Positions 16,029 through 24,174 of a stretch of 64,000 bases of DNA are shown one piece after another. The first letter of the stretch is position 1; each line of letters begins with the position of its first letter. The position numbers and the translations under genes were made by a program. Where the stretch lies: contig NJBO01000006.1 of assembly GCA_005223075.1 (NCBI GenBank), positions 58,678 through 122,677 of the forward strand, given 5' to 3'. The notes beneath the pieces are model-generated. The model was not told the DNA's origin and did no database searches. It saw only the letters and a list, made by a program, of their open reading frames with translations. Source of the stretch: a candidate division TA06 bacterium B3_TA06. Lineage in GTDB: Bacteria > Hydrothermota > Tepidihabitantia > B3-TA06.

Positions 16029-16981
16029 GATACGCCTTCCTTTGCTCTCCAGTATGAAAGCAGATCCTTCATGGTCTGCTCCAGCGTGATTTCTGCACGC
16101 CAACCTAAATCCTTGCCTATACGCGATGCGTCACCATGCAACTGGTGGATATCGTAGGTACGCATGCGCGATGCTTCTTGCACTATCTTAACCTTTAATC
16201 CGGAGATTTCAACCAGCATCCTTACACCCTCCTCTATAGATATACACCGCCCCGAGGTTACGTTGTAGGTCGAGCCAGGCTTCGCCTTATCGGCTGCCAT
16301 CATATAGGCACGCACCACGTCGCGCGCGTCCAGCACGTCCCTTATTACAGACAGGTTGCCCATCTTTAGGACATGTTCTTGTCCGTCTTTCTCAATCCTT
16401 GCCAGACTCCTTGCCACGTGAGGAAAAACGAAGCTCTCTGTTTGTCCGGGCCCGGTATGGTTGAAACCTCGACTGATAATTATCGGCAGTCCGTGCTCTC
16501 TCATATAGAATTGACAGATCTCTTCTCCCATCAGTTTGCTCAACCCGTAGACGTTGATAGGGGCAGGCCTGGTATCCTCGTTGACCGGTTGATGAGAAGG
16601 ATCGACGTTCCCGTAAACCTCGCATGAAGAGGTGAATAGGACCCTCGGTTTCTCATCAAGTTTCGAGCAAGCATCCAGCAGATTGAGGGTTCCGGTGACG
16701 TTTACCCCGAAGCACATCCCTGGATTCTCCTGGCACATCCTTACAGAGGAGATCGCGGCGAGATGATAAACCCGTTGGGGTTTGAGGGAAGTGATGAAAT
16801 CTTGGAGTGTCTTTTTATCCCGTATATCGACACCTTTGGACTCGAAAGGCAGATCGGGAGATTCCTGCGGGTCGTGAATCCCGATTACTGTATTACCCCT
16901 TTCCATCTCGGCCCTGGCCAGCAGCCTGCCGACGAATCCACTCGCGCCGGTTATCAGTATCTTGTCTGGAGAGTGAGACAC
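16025..16981 (-). CDS. NAD-dependent sugar epimerase/reductase (GDP-4-keto-6-deoxymannose reductase-like)
   Basis: A 318-residue extended short-chain dehydrogenase. The Rossmann motif GASGFVG is at the N-terminus, and SSCEVYG with YGLSK supplies the Ser-Tyr-Lys catalytic set; NHTGPGQ is typical of the GMD/RMD branch. Together with the adjacent dehydratase it would make a GDP-6-deoxyhexose such as GDP-rhamnose. The exact reaction (reductase or epimerase) is inferred from pairing. Starts at GTG, 27 nt after the previous gene. Confidence 0.75.
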   Translation of the reverse strand: MSHSPDKILITGASGFVGRLLARAEMERGNTVIGIHDPQESPDLPFESKGVDIRDKKTLQDFITSLKPQRVYHLAAISSVRMCQENPGMCFGVNVTGTLNLLDACSKLDEKPRVLFTSSCEVYGNVDPSHQPVNEDTRPAPINVYGLSKLMGEEICQFYMREHGLPIIISRGFNHTGPGQTESFVFPHVARSLARIEKDGQEHVLKMGNLSVIRDVLDARDVVRAYMMAADKAKPGSTYNVTSGRCISIEEGVRMLVEISGLKVKIVQEASRMRTYDIHQLHGDASRIGKDLGWRAEITLEQTMKDLLSYWRAKEGVS

Positions 16982-17008
16982 TGCCTGGTCCTGTCCAGGA
17001 AAGGCTGG

Positions 17009-17968
17009 CTAGACCCGCTCGCGCCAGAAGTCGAGGAGATCGGCAAGGGTCTGCTTGAACGCAATCTCAGGCTTCCAGCCGGTTTTCGCGCGGAACCTGG
17101 TCGCGTCACCTATCAGGAACTCGACGTCCGAAGGACGCATACGTGCAGGGTCCTCTTTGATCGTTATATTCACATCGGCCTGGGCAATAAGCATATCCAG
17201 AAGCTCACGGATCTTTATACCCTTGCCTGAGCAGATATTGTAGACCTCGCCTGGTTCGCATCTCTCCAGCGCCATGGTATAGGCCCTTGCGATGTCCCTT
17301 ACGTCGGAGAAATCCCGCACCGCATCCAGGTTGCCTACGCGGATTAAAGGCTCGGCTTGTCCCTTTTCGATCATGACGATCTGACGGGCGAAGCTGGAGG
17401 TTACGAAAACCTCGCCCCGGCGCGGGCCGGTGTGGTTGAATGCACGGGTCCTTATCACGCGAAGCCCGTAGCTCTTGAAGTACTGGAAGGCCAGAAGGTC
17501 CTGGGCTACCTTGGAAACCCCGTAAGGTGATAGGGGATGCAGAGGAGTCGTCTCGGCTATAGGCACCTCGTCAGGATGAACAAGCCCGTACTCCTCCGAA
17601 GATCCTGCGATATGAATTAAAGGATCGCCTCTCGCTTTTCGGCAGGCCTCGAACAGGTTGACTTCACCTATGACGTTTGTAGAAAGCGTCTCTGCCGGTG
17701 CCTTCCATGACATGGGCACATAGCTTTGTGCCGCGAGGTGGAACACCCAATCAGGGTTGATCTTCTCAATCAGCGACCTCATGGACGCCGCGTCTCGTAT
17801 GTCTCCCTCGATCAGATTGATCTTGTCCTTGAATCCTTCAACATTCTCCATACGCGAGCGCCAGCGGTACAGACCGTAAATCTCGAATCCACCCCGATCC
17901 AGAAGATGATCTGCCAGGTGGCTTCCGGCAAAGCCGGTGATGCCCGTGATAAGAACCCGTTTAGCCAT
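17009..17968 (-). CDS. gmd: GDP-mannose 4,6-dehydratase
   Basis: A 319-residue short-chain dehydrogenase with GITGFAG for NAD(P), GSSEEYG (Ser/Glu of the dehydratase active site), YGVSKVAQD (Tyr, Lys) and NHTGPRRGE. These are the features of GDP-mannose dehydratases, which form GDP-4-keto-6-deoxymannose. It is shorter than the 345-370 residues of enterobacterial Gmd but similar to the forms paired with small reductases in other phyla. The ATG shares a base with the SIMPL gene stop (TGATG). Confidence 0.8.
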   Translation of the reverse strand: MAKRVLITGITGFAGSHLADHLLDRGGFEIYGLYRWRSRMENVEGFKDKINLIEGDIRDAASMRSLIEKINPDWVFHLAAQSYVPMSWKAPAETLSTNVIGEVNLFEACRKARGDPLIHIAGSSEEYGLVHPDEVPIAETTPLHPLSPYGVSKVAQDLLAFQYFKSYGLRVIRTRAFNHTGPRRGEVFVTSSFARQIVMIEKGQAEPLIRVGNLDAVRDFSDVRDIARAYTMALERCEPGEVYNICSGKGIKIRELLDMLIAQADVNITIKEDPARMRPSDVEFLIGDATRFRAKTGWKPEIAFKQTLADLLDFWRERV

Positions 17969-18669
17969 CAGTTGATCTCGTAGGTGATGTATACCGTATG
18001 AGTTAGCTTGATCTCACCGGGTTCAAGGGTAACGCCTTCGTCGAGTGCACCGCCGTTTCGCATCATTGCGGCCTGCGGGTAGAGTATACGACGGCCCGGC
18101 TCGGATTCGGAGATCGAGATAGGTTTGCCGAGTTTGACGTCTGTAAGGGATGCGATCTGGGAGGCCTTGGTCCTTGCCGCCTTTATGGCATCCACACGAG
18201 CTTCGGATGCGTACCTCTTGGGGTTTTCGACTGTGAAGGTTATTCCAAGCACCTGGTTGGCACCGGCGTTGACCGCTGCATCCAGAACATCCGGGACCTT
18301 TGCGAGCTCGCGCACCTTTACGTTAAGGGTATGGGAGACCAGGTAACCGTCGAAGATCCGTTTGTTGGTAGCCCGTTCGTAGTGATACTCAGGTGAGATG
18401 GTGAAATTGGTAGTTTGCATATCCTTGGCGGCGATTCCGGCTGCCTTTATGGCGGCATTCACCTTGTTCATCAGCTCGTTGTTTTGGCGATATGCGTCAG
18501 CAGCGCTTTTGTGACGGGTTTGGACGGAAAAGCTCATGTAGCAAATATCCGGGGCTACCGAGATCTCTGCGGTTCCGGTAACGGTAAGTGTGCGGCGCTC
18601 TTCCTCGGCCGCCCTCACCGATGCAACCGCAAGAAACACTGCCGCGGCTGCAAGCAATGTCTTTCTCAT
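17968..18669 (-). CDS. SIMPL (DUF541) domain periplasmic protein
   Basis: A 233-residue protein with a signal peptide (MRKTLLAAAAVFLAVASVRA) and a SIMPL/DUF541 domain: LTVTGTAEISVAPD, ISPEYHYE, and a final THTVYITYEI strand. Family members are exported and poorly understood; some bind signalling kinases or influence oxidative stress. The ATG at 18669 has AAGGAGG; a longer frame to 18741 overlaps rpmB and is not used. It is the second gene after rpmB. Confidence 0.85.
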   Translation of the reverse strand: MRKTLLAAAAVFLAVASVRAAEEERRTLTVTGTAEISVAPDICYMSFSVQTRHKSAADAYRQNNELMNKVNAAIKAAGIAAKDMQTTNFTISPEYHYERATNKRIFDGYLVSHTLNVKVRELAKVPDVLDAAVNAGANQVLGITFTVENPKRYASEARVDAIKAARTKASQIASLTDVKLGKPISISESEPGRRILYPQAAMMRNGGALDEGVTLEPGEIKLTHTVYITYEIN

Positions 18670-18707
18670 CTTATCCTCCTTGCTGGATTCCCACGATTGG
18701 GGAAGGG

Positions 18708-18896
18708 TCAGGCACGCTCGACCTTGCCGGCCTTCAGACACTTGGTGCAGACAAGTATCCGTCGCACCTTACCGCCCTGGCGCACCCTGACACTCTGAAG
18801 GTTTACCTTAAAGCGGCGGTTGGAGACCTTGTGGGAGTGAGAGATTTTGTGCCCTTTCTGCGCTCCTTTGCCACAAATCTCGCAAATTCTAGCCAT
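18708..18896 (-). CDS. rpmB: 50S ribosomal protein L28
   Basis: A 62-residue basic protein starting MARICEICGKG, with SHSHKVSNRRFKVN and RRILVCTKCLKAGKV. This is the L28 pattern, here with two CxxC pairs that may bind zinc. AGGAGG lies upstream of the ATG. It heads the operon with SIMPL and sugar genes. Confidence 0.95.
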   Translation of the reverse strand: MARICEICGKGAQKGHKISHSHKVSNRRFKVNLQSVRVRQGGKVRRILVCTKCLKAGKVERA

Positions 18897-18935
18897 TAAT
18901 CCTCCTTGAAGCCTGCTAAACCAAATTGAGCTTTA

Positions 18936-18963
18936 AGTCTACGTGAACAGGTAACAAAGTCAA
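18936..18963 (-). promoter_or_regulatory. Promoter of the rpmB operon
   Basis: On the minus strand TTGACT, 16-base spacer, TAGACT. Probably drives rpmB and, by read-through, the downstream overlapping sugar genes. Confidence 0.5.
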
Positions 18964-18978
18964 GCTGTTGTATAGCTT

Positions 18979-19034
18979 GTCATTGCGAACGCAGGGAGCG
19001 ATCTCATGGGTCTGCCGTTTGTATGAGATCGCCA
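18979..19034. repeat. TCATTGCGAA-type inverted repeat
   Basis: Contains a perfect 10-bp inverted repeat, GCGATCTCAT...ATGAGATCGC. A longer relative with the same outer motifs is at 60407-60509. This kind of intergenic element is widespread in bacterial genomes. Confidence 0.6.
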
Positions 19035-19471
19035 CCCTTCCCCGCCTCCAAAGGAGACGGACAGACGGTCGCGACGACGGGAATACAGGGGTGGACATTT
19101 CCCCTCCTTTTGAGAGAGCGTGCCCCGGTCAAGGGGGAGGAGTGAGGCCCCCTCTCCCTTCGGGAGAGAGTTGGGGTGAGGGGTTGGTGAGAATGGTCTT
19201 CCCTCACCTCTAACTCCTGCCAGACGGTAGCACTGGCGTCTCCCAGAGGGAGAGGAGAATTACACCACTCCCTTGATGGGACAGTGTGCCCCTTGAGTGC
19301 CTGGTGCACTCATAGGGTAGGGGGTAGGGGGAGGGTGATTAAACTTCCTAGTTCGGTACTTACGTATCTACACTCTAGGGATCATTAGTATCTGGAGAAT
19401 CTTCGCCCCTTTTCTCCTCTAAGGATTCCCTTCTCGCAAACTGATTATGATCGTTTTTCAGAGGGTGTCAT

Positions 19472-19604
19472 GTAGTGCGAACCTTTAGGTTCGCTGCGGG
19501 TCTAAAGACCCGCGCTACGAGTTCTAGGAATATCCGTAGTAGCGCGAACCTCAGCGTGCCCCGGTGGGTATCAGGTTCGTTGCGGGTCTGAAGACCCGCG
19601 CTAC
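19472..19604. repeat. GTAGTGCGAACC palindromic repeats (pair)
   Basis: Two REP-like units (19472-19518 and 19536-19604), each made of GCGAACCT...AGGTTCG plus GCGGGTCT...AGACCCGC hairpins ending in CGCTAC. Further copies lie at 36430-36495 and 39489-39542. Confidence 0.7.
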
Positions 19605-19629
19605 ATGTTCTCTCAACCTTTCGCGTTTT

Positions 19630-19678
19630 GGTAGACTTCGTCATCATAAAAAATATGATTGGGTTATGGGAGTGATAA
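19630..19678. repeat. Direct repeat flanking the trio, left copy
   Basis: Begins GTAGACTTCGTCAT and ends ATGGGAGTGAT. The right copy at 21138-21183 shares both ends (13 of 14 and 11 of 11 bases) with a diverged middle. Confidence 0.5.
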
Positions 19679-19683
19679 AGGTA

Positions 19684-19712
19684 GGGGGCGGGTGTGTTAC
19701 GGGCCCGCCCCC
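19684..19712 (-). terminator. Hairpin downstream of the secreted-protein trio
   Basis: A perfect 9-bp G/C stem (GGGGGCGGG with CCCGCCCCC) and an 11-nt loop follow the last gene of the operon. The tail has only three consecutive T, so efficient intrinsic termination is uncertain. Confidence 0.5.
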
Positions 19713-19732
19713 CATTGTGGGTGGATTCTAGT

Positions 19733-20125
19733 TTAGGGGAGTATTCGTTGGCCTTCCCATTTGCCTTCGCAGTGGGAGTCTATCAACCACCACATGCCTT
19801 CAGCATGACCGGGCTTGATGCTTTCGTTGAAGTAGCCGTCCCATTTGCCGATCTCTTTGCCGTACTCGTTGAAGATCAAGCCTTTCACGATCTTGTAGAC
19901 TCCATGGCCGGCGTATTCCAGTTCAGCGTACAGTTCGCCTTCGTGGTGTCCGTCGGCCCAGACGCCCTTAAAAACAGGCGGCAGGACTTCTTTGTCGTAC
20001 AGGGTTCCTTTCCATTCGCCTTCTGCGTCGCCCCAGAACTTGCCGTACCACTCGGTTGCGGCAAAAAGTCCGGTGGCGCTCACCAGAAGCATGATCCCTA
20101 CGGCCAGAAGCAATGCTTTCTTCAT
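19733..20125 (-). CDS. Small secreted Trp/Gly-rich protein, third of trio
   Basis: A 130-residue protein with a signal peptide (MKKALLLAVGIMLLVSATGLFA). The mature part consists of short strands built on a G-x-W repeat (WYGKFWGDAEGEWKG, GKWDGYF, GMWWL, GKWEG). Homologous in plan to the two upstream genes. No known family; the strand repeat suggests a small beta-sheet protein outside the cytoplasm. A ribosome-binding site AAGGAGA precedes the ATG. Confidence 0.7.
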   Translation of the reverse strand: MKKALLLAVGIMLLVSATGLFAATEWYGKFWGDAEGEWKGTLYDKEVLPPVFKGVWADGHHEGELYAELEYAGHGVYKIVKGLIFNEYGKEIGKWDGYFNESIKPGHAEGMWWLIDSHCEGKWEGQRILP

Positions 20126-20173
20126 GTCTTCTCCTTGAATGATTGCAATGTCACAACGAGTTTATCTTTGCGG

Positions 20174-20560
20174 TTAGTAGCTCCAACCGCTCCAGGTGCC
20201 GCTCGCTGTGCTGTCCCAGCTCCATCTGCCTGAAGCCTCTGTGTCGTCGTATGCGGGGAATCTGCCTGACCAGCGTCCCATAGGTTCGCCATCCTCGTCG
20301 TAGACGATGCCTGCATCGATCACGTAGTAGCGGCCTACAAGCTCGGCCTCTCCATACCACGTGCCTATATCCGGCGGCTCCTGGTCAGTGGTTTTCCATT
20401 CGCCTTCGTAGTATGCAGGTTCCTGGCCGTCGTAGATTGTGCCTTTCCAGACACCTATTCTGTCTCCAGTGAACGTGCCCTGCCAGTTAGAGTTGGCCAT
20501 TAGAGCGGTGGCCGCAAACACCAATACTACGGCCACGATCAAGGTTCCTTTGTTTTTCAT
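20174..20560 (-). CDS. Small secreted Trp/Gly-rich protein, second of trio
   Basis: A 128-residue paralogue with signal peptide and mature start after MANS. Repeated units GVWKGTIYDG, GEWK, GTWYGEAE, GRWSGRF, GRWSWD and GTWSGW show the same G-x-W strand pattern. AAGGAGG precedes the ATG. It is 34 nt from the upstream gene and 48 nt from the downstream one, so the three are co-transcribed. Confidence 0.7.
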   Translation of the reverse strand: MKNKGTLIVAVVLVFAATALMANSNWQGTFTGDRIGVWKGTIYDGQEPAYYEGEWKTTDQEPPDIGTWYGEAELVGRYYVIDAGIVYDEDGEPMGRWSGRFPAYDDTEASGRWSWDSTASGTWSGWSY

Positions 20561-20594
20561 CTTTCCTCCTTGCGATTATTGTTTTGTTGTTCTA

Positions 20595-20987
20595 TTATTT
20601 CCACGCGATCCAGGTTCCTTGCCAAGGGTTGAACCGCCACCAGTCACCTGAGGCAAGGCCGTCTATGTGGCAGGGAGGGAACGTGCCACTCCAGGTCCCG
20701 ATATAGGTTCCTTCGTCGTCGTAGATCTCACCTTCTCGCACTACGAACCAGCCGTTTACTATCTCCTCTGCTCTTCCATACCAGGTGCCGTAGTTGTGAG
20801 GGTAGTCATTGTAGCTTTCCCAGGTGCCTTCATAGATTGCGGGATCGGTGCTTTCGTTCAGAGTGCCTTCAATGACGCCCTGATCGTCGCCATCATAGGT
20901 GCCTACCCAGTCAGAAGCCGTCAATGCACTGGCTCCTAACAGTAGCACCAGACCGAGGATTAGTGAGAGTGTGCCCTTTGGTTTCAT
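20595..20987 (-). CDS. Small secreted Trp/Gly-rich protein, first of trio
   Basis: A 130-residue exported protein (signal peptide MKPKGTLSLILGLVLLLGASA). Like its neighbours it has repeated GTWYGRAEE, GTWSGTFP and GDWW units with acidic spacers (DGDDQG). It is closest to the second gene of the trio (shared GTWYG, EIYDDEG/IVYDEDG and GTFP/GRFP). Function unknown; a surface or periplasmic structural role is only a guess. Its ATG has AAGGAGG and a full promoter upstream. Confidence 0.7.
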   Translation of the reverse strand: MKPKGTLSLILGLVLLLGASALTASDWVGTYDGDDQGVIEGTLNESTDPAIYEGTWESYNDYPHNYGTWYGRAEEIVNGWFVVREGEIYDDEGTYIGTWSGTFPPCHIDGLASGDWWRFNPWQGTWIAWK

Positions 20988-21024
20988 TTTTGCCTCCTTA
21001 TAGTTTAAGGGTTCTCACGAACGA

Positions 21025-21052
21025 ATTATAAGGAATAAACTTTGTTTGTCAA
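21025..21052 (-). promoter_or_regulatory. Promoter of the secreted trio
   Basis: Consensus on the minus strand: TTGACA, 16-base spacer, TATAAT, with a leader of about 30 nt carrying AAGGAGG. Confidence 0.75.
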
Positions 21053-21137
21053 TACCCCAAAAGATACTAATAGATTTAATACTATCGAGAAACCTGTTCC
21101 GCCCGCAATATCGCTGGTGTTATAGGCATCAGCTTTG

Positions 21138-21183
21138 GGTGGACTTCGTCATGATATGAGAGATGATCAGGTATGGGAGTGAT
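21138..21183. repeat. Direct repeat flanking the trio, right copy
   Basis: Partner of the repeat at 19630-19678; starts GTGGACTTCGTCAT and ends ATGGGAGTGAT. Together they bracket the three secreted-protein genes and their promoter. Confidence 0.5.
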
Positions 21184-21373
21184 TCGATTGGGAGACATTC
21201 TGTTTCTTGCATTTCTGATGTTTGTGCCGTGTGCGTTCTACCTCTTCATCCGTTTCGCCAAGCGCAAGGGGTGGATTCGTTACGAGCGCCTTTCTTGGCG
21301 TGATACAGAGAACTACATCCGCCGATCCCGTAACACCCGTAACACCCGCCGCCGCGCCGAGAAAGATAGATAA
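21173..21373 (+). CDS. Possible small membrane protein (66 aa)
   Basis: A 66-codon frame with one hydrophobic helix (LGDILFLAFLMFVPCAFYLF) followed by a strongly basic, Arg-rich tail (RRSRNTRNTRRRAEK). It would be a single-pass inner-membrane protein with a cytoplasmic tail. There is no good ribosome-binding site or promoter, and its first codons lie in the direct repeat, so it may be spurious. Confidence 0.35.
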   Translation: MGVIRLGDILFLAFLMFVPCAFYLFIRFAKRKGWIRYERLSWRDTENYIRRSRNTRNTRRRAEKDR

Positions 21374-21414
21374 CCACTTGGACGGCGAGAAAAACGTTAA
21401 GTGACCACATAAGT

Positions 21415-21442
21415 TTGACATCCATTACCTTGTGCCTATACT
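21415..21442 (+). promoter_or_regulatory. Promoter of pepA
   Basis: TTGACA, 16-base spacer, TATACT; leader of about 27 nt with AAGGAG before the pepA ATG. Confidence 0.7.
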
Positions 21443-21475
21443 TTCCTCAAAAATGAGAAGGCAAGGAGATCTAAG

Positions 21476-22978
21476 ATGAAGGTAGAAGTAAAGCAAGGTG
21501 ATGTAACCTCATTCGCTAGCCCGCTTCTTATGGTCAACCTTTTTAAGGGTGTAAAGCATCCAGGCGGAGCAACCGGTGCGGTGGATCAAGCACTGGGCGG
21601 AGCCATCAGTAAGGCACTTGCCGCCGGAGAGATGGAGGGTAAGCTCGGCGAAACGCTTCTCTTCCATACGGACGGCAAGATCCCTGCCGAGCGAGTGTTG
21701 GTGGTCGGTCTTGGTGAGGCTGAAAAGTTTGGCCCTGAGGAGGCGCGCAGGGCTGCAGCTTCGGCCATCTGGGCTGCAGAAAAGCTGTCGGCAAAAGAGG
21801 CGGCAACCATTGTTCACGGTGCAGGCATCGGAGGAATCCAACCTCAGTCCGCAGCCGAGGCCACCGCAATCGGTTCCCTGCTTGCCGCCTACCGGTTCGA
21901 CAAGTACAAAGAGGAGAAGGAACAGCAAAAGCCTCGTGTTGAGAATCTTGCCATCATCGAGCGCGAGGCAGCCAAGATCGCTTCCTTTAAGAAAGGGGTT
22001 AAGCGAGCCGAAGTTATTGCCTGGGCGCAGAACCTTGCACGCGACCTGGTGAACGAACCAAGCAACGCGATGACGCCTGTTGAGTTTTCTAAACGTGTCC
22101 AAGAGGCCGGGAGCCAAGCCGGAGCTGAAGTTACTGTCCACGATGAGGCCTGGATTCAAGAAAAGGGCATGAGCCTTCTCTGGGGCGTTGCCAAGGGAAG
22201 TGAGCATCCGCCGCGGTTGGTGGTTATCCGTTACAAGGGGGCGGGTGATAAGGCCCCCTGGATAGGCATCGTTGGCAAGGGCGTTATGTTCGATTCAGGC
22301 GGCATCTCGCTCAAGAAGCCACAGGGTATGGAGGGTATGAAGGGCGATATGGGCGGCGGTGCTGCGGTTGCCGGAGCCTTGCTTGCCGTTGCCAAACTCG
22401 GGGTCAAGCGCAACGTATTGGGCATCATCCCTGCGGTCATGAACTCGCCTGGTGGAGGAGCTCAGAATCCTGGCGACATCGTTTGCGGCCTTGACGGTCC
22501 CGCTGTCGAGATAATCTCCACTGATGCCGAGGGACGGTTGATACTTGCCGACGGTCTTTCCTACGCGCGCGAGTTGGGTGCAGGCTATCTGGTTGATATA
22601 GCTACACTTACCGGGGCATCGGTCGTTGCTCTGGGTACAAAGGTGGCAGGTATCTTTGCCACGGACGAGAAGTTAGAGAAACTTCTTATGGATAACGTAA
22701 GCCAGACCGGTGAGCGGCTCTGGCCGATGCCCATGTTTGACGAGTACAATAAACAGTTAGAGAGTACGGCTGCCGGTATCAAGAACACGGGCGGCAGAGA
22801 TGCAGGAGCTATCACCGCGGCCAAGTTCCTCGAGCATTTTACAGACAAAAAGCCCTGGGCGCACATAGACATAGCGGCCAAGGAGATGGCCGATAAGCCC
22901 TACTCCTGCTACCGCAAGGGAGCCACCGGCTTCGGCATGCGCACCCTGCTTCGGTTCGTCGAACGCTGGGAGGGGTGA
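21476..22978 (+). CDS. pepA: Leucyl aminopeptidase (M17)
   Basis: A 500-residue cytoplasmic metallo-aminopeptidase that removes N-terminal residues from peptides. The C-terminal catalytic domain shows VGKGVMFDSGG (267-276), the metal/active-site signature STDAEGRLILADGL (348-361), and LTGASVVALG. The N-terminal macro-like domain is also full length. The stop overlaps the mnmA start (GTGA), so the two genes are co-transcribed from the promoter at 21415. Confidence 0.95.
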   Translation: MKVEVKQGDVTSFASPLLMVNLFKGVKHPGGATGAVDQALGGAISKALAAGEMEGKLGETLLFHTDGKIPAERVLVVGLGEAEKFGPEEARRAAASAIWAAEKLSAKEAATIVHGAGIGGIQPQSAAEATAIGSLLAAYRFDKYKEEKEQQKPRVENLAIIEREAAKIASFKKGVKRAEVIAWAQNLARDLVNEPSNAMTPVEFSKRVQEAGSQAGAEVTVHDEAWIQEKGMSLLWGVAKGSEHPPRLVVIRYKGAGDKAPWIGIVGKGVMFDSGGISLKKPQGMEGMKGDMGGGAAVAGALLAVAKLGVKRNVLGIIPAVMNSPGGGAQNPGDIVCGLDGPAVEIISTDAEGRLILADGLSYARELGAGYLVDIATLTGASVVALGTKVAGIFATDEKLEKLLMDNVSQTGERLWPMPMFDEYNKQLESTAAGIKNTGGRDAGAITAAKFLEHFTDKKPWAHIDIAAKEMADKPYSCYRKGATGFGMRTLLRFVERWEG

Positions 22979-24057
22979 GTTTCAATCCCGTGACTAATAA
23001 GAAGGTCCTGATAGGTATGAGCGGCGGGGTTGACTCCTCGGTTGCCGCCTTACTGCTCAAAGAGCAGGGCTACGAGGTTCACGGGTTCACCCTGCGTATG
23101 TGGGGTGAGGAGGGCGAGGAGGGTGAGGAGGGCAGGTGCTGCTCGCGCGATGCTATCGAAGCTGCGATCGCCGTTTCCCGGAAGATAGGTATCCTTCACA
23201 CCATCATCGATATCCGCAAACAGTTCGAGGCCGAGGTAGTCAACTACTTCCTTGATGAATATCGCAGCGGCCGTACCCCTAACCCTTGTGCGGTCTGCAA
23301 CGAGCGTATTCGCTTCGGGGCTTTCTGGGATGCAGCAAGGAGCTTTGGAGCAGATTATCTATCCACCGGGCACTACTCCGGAATAGTCGAAGATTCAGGT
23401 GAGCTGTTCTTTGCTCGTGCAAAGGACGAGCGCAAGTCGCAAGAATACTTCCTTGCACTGATCCCTAAGGAACGTTTAGGTCATCTGATCTTTCCGCTTG
23501 CCGAGTTGACCAAGGACCGGGTGCGCGCTATCGCGTCTGATAACAATCTACCGATAATAGATCGCGAAAGCCAGGACATCTGCTTTATACCTGACGGGGA
23601 TACTGCTTCGTTTCTTCGCAGGCATTTTGGTTCCAAGCCTGGGAAGATCGTTGATCTTGAAGGTAACGTTCTAGGAACCCATAAGGGCATCTGGTTTCAT
23701 ACCATAGGTCAGCGCAAGGGTCTGGGGATAGCTACAGGCGAACCGCTATACGTAGTTGCACTCGATTCAGAAAACAACAGGGTGCTGGTCGGTCCGCGCT
23801 CTGCTATCGCGGGTAAGAGTTTTCGCCTCACTCACATCAATCGCTTCACCGACCGCGATCTTTCTAACCTTCCCTTAACCTGCAAGATACGCTACGCCAC
23901 CCCGCAAATCAGCTGCCGTCTTGAAGATGAAAAGGTTGTCTTGGATCATCCGGTTGACGCAATCACGCCCGGTCAGTTAGGGGTTATTTACTGGCAGGAC
24001 AGGGTGGTTATGGCAGGGATTATCGAAAATCCAAGCCGTTTAACCACGTCGTCATAG
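22975..24057 (+). CDS. mnmA: tRNA-specific 2-thiouridylase
   Basis: A 360-residue enzyme that thiolates U34 of tRNA-Lys, -Glu and -Gln. The PP-loop SGGVDSS (16-22), the catalytic Cys108 in NPCAVCNE, the second catalytic Cys203 in SQDICFIP and the HTIGQRKGLGI segment are present. Near residues 44-52 the protein has three Glu-Glu-Gly repeats encoded by three 9-bp tandem units (23107-23133), where homologues have a shorter loop. The start is a GTG overlapping the pepA stop; a GTG eight codons later is an alternative. Confidence 0.95.
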   Translation: MSFNPVTNKKVLIGMSGGVDSSVAALLLKEQGYEVHGFTLRMWGEEGEEGEEGRCCSRDAIEAAIAVSRKIGILHTIIDIRKQFEAEVVNYFLDEYRSGRTPNPCAVCNERIRFGAFWDAARSFGADYLSTGHYSGIVEDSGELFFARAKDERKSQEYFLALIPKERLGHLIFPLAELTKDRVRAIASDNNLPIIDRESQDICFIPDGDTASFLRRHFGSKPGKIVDLEGNVLGTHKGIWFHTIGQRKGLGIATGEPLYVVALDSENNRVLVGPRSAIAGKSFRLTHINRFTDRDLSNLPLTCKIRYATPQISCRLEDEKVVLDHPVDAITPGQLGVIYWQDRVVMAGIIENPSRLTTSS

Positions 24058-24101
24058 ATAATATATTGGGTTCACCCACAACGATTTAGATTTCTATTTC
24101 C

Positions 24102-24128
24102 GATCTTTTGTCCAGAGGACAAAAGGAG
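24102..24128. repeat. Covarying hairpin repeat, copy 2
   Basis: GATCTTTTGTCC-AGA-GGACAAAAGGAG. Compared with copy 1 at 9345-9374 one stem pair is changed on both sides (A-T to T-A), keeping the 8-bp stem. It sits between mnmA and pheT. Confidence 0.6.
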
Positions 24129-24139
24129 AATCAAACGGC

Positions 24140-24168
24140 TTGACACACCCACATATTGCGATTAAGCT
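24140..24168 (+). promoter_or_regulatory. Promoter, leaderless start for pheT
   Basis: TTGACA, 17-base spacer, TAAGCT; six bases separate the -10 box from the pheT ATG. The -10 is weak, but the same TAAGCT geometry occurs at 39754-39759. Confidence 0.5.
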
Positions 24169-24174
24169 TAAGGT

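Larger units (their letters stand above)
18964..19683. other. Gene-free repeat-rich interval
   Basis: No convincing gene. It holds the inverted repeat at 18979-19034, C/T-rich and G/A-rich low-complexity blocks (about 19080-19340), the GTAGTGCGAACC palindromes (19472-19604) and the left copy of a direct repeat (19630-19678). Confidence 0.7.

Noticed and set aside
19080..19340. G/A- and C/T-rich tract as a coding region
   Set aside because: Open frames there are short, on both strands, and reflect biased composition only; similar tracts recur at 41.1-41.3 and 60.0-60.3 kb.
21509..22207. 232-codon open frame antisense to pepA
   Set aside because: Opposite a well-conserved gene; no motifs, no start signals.
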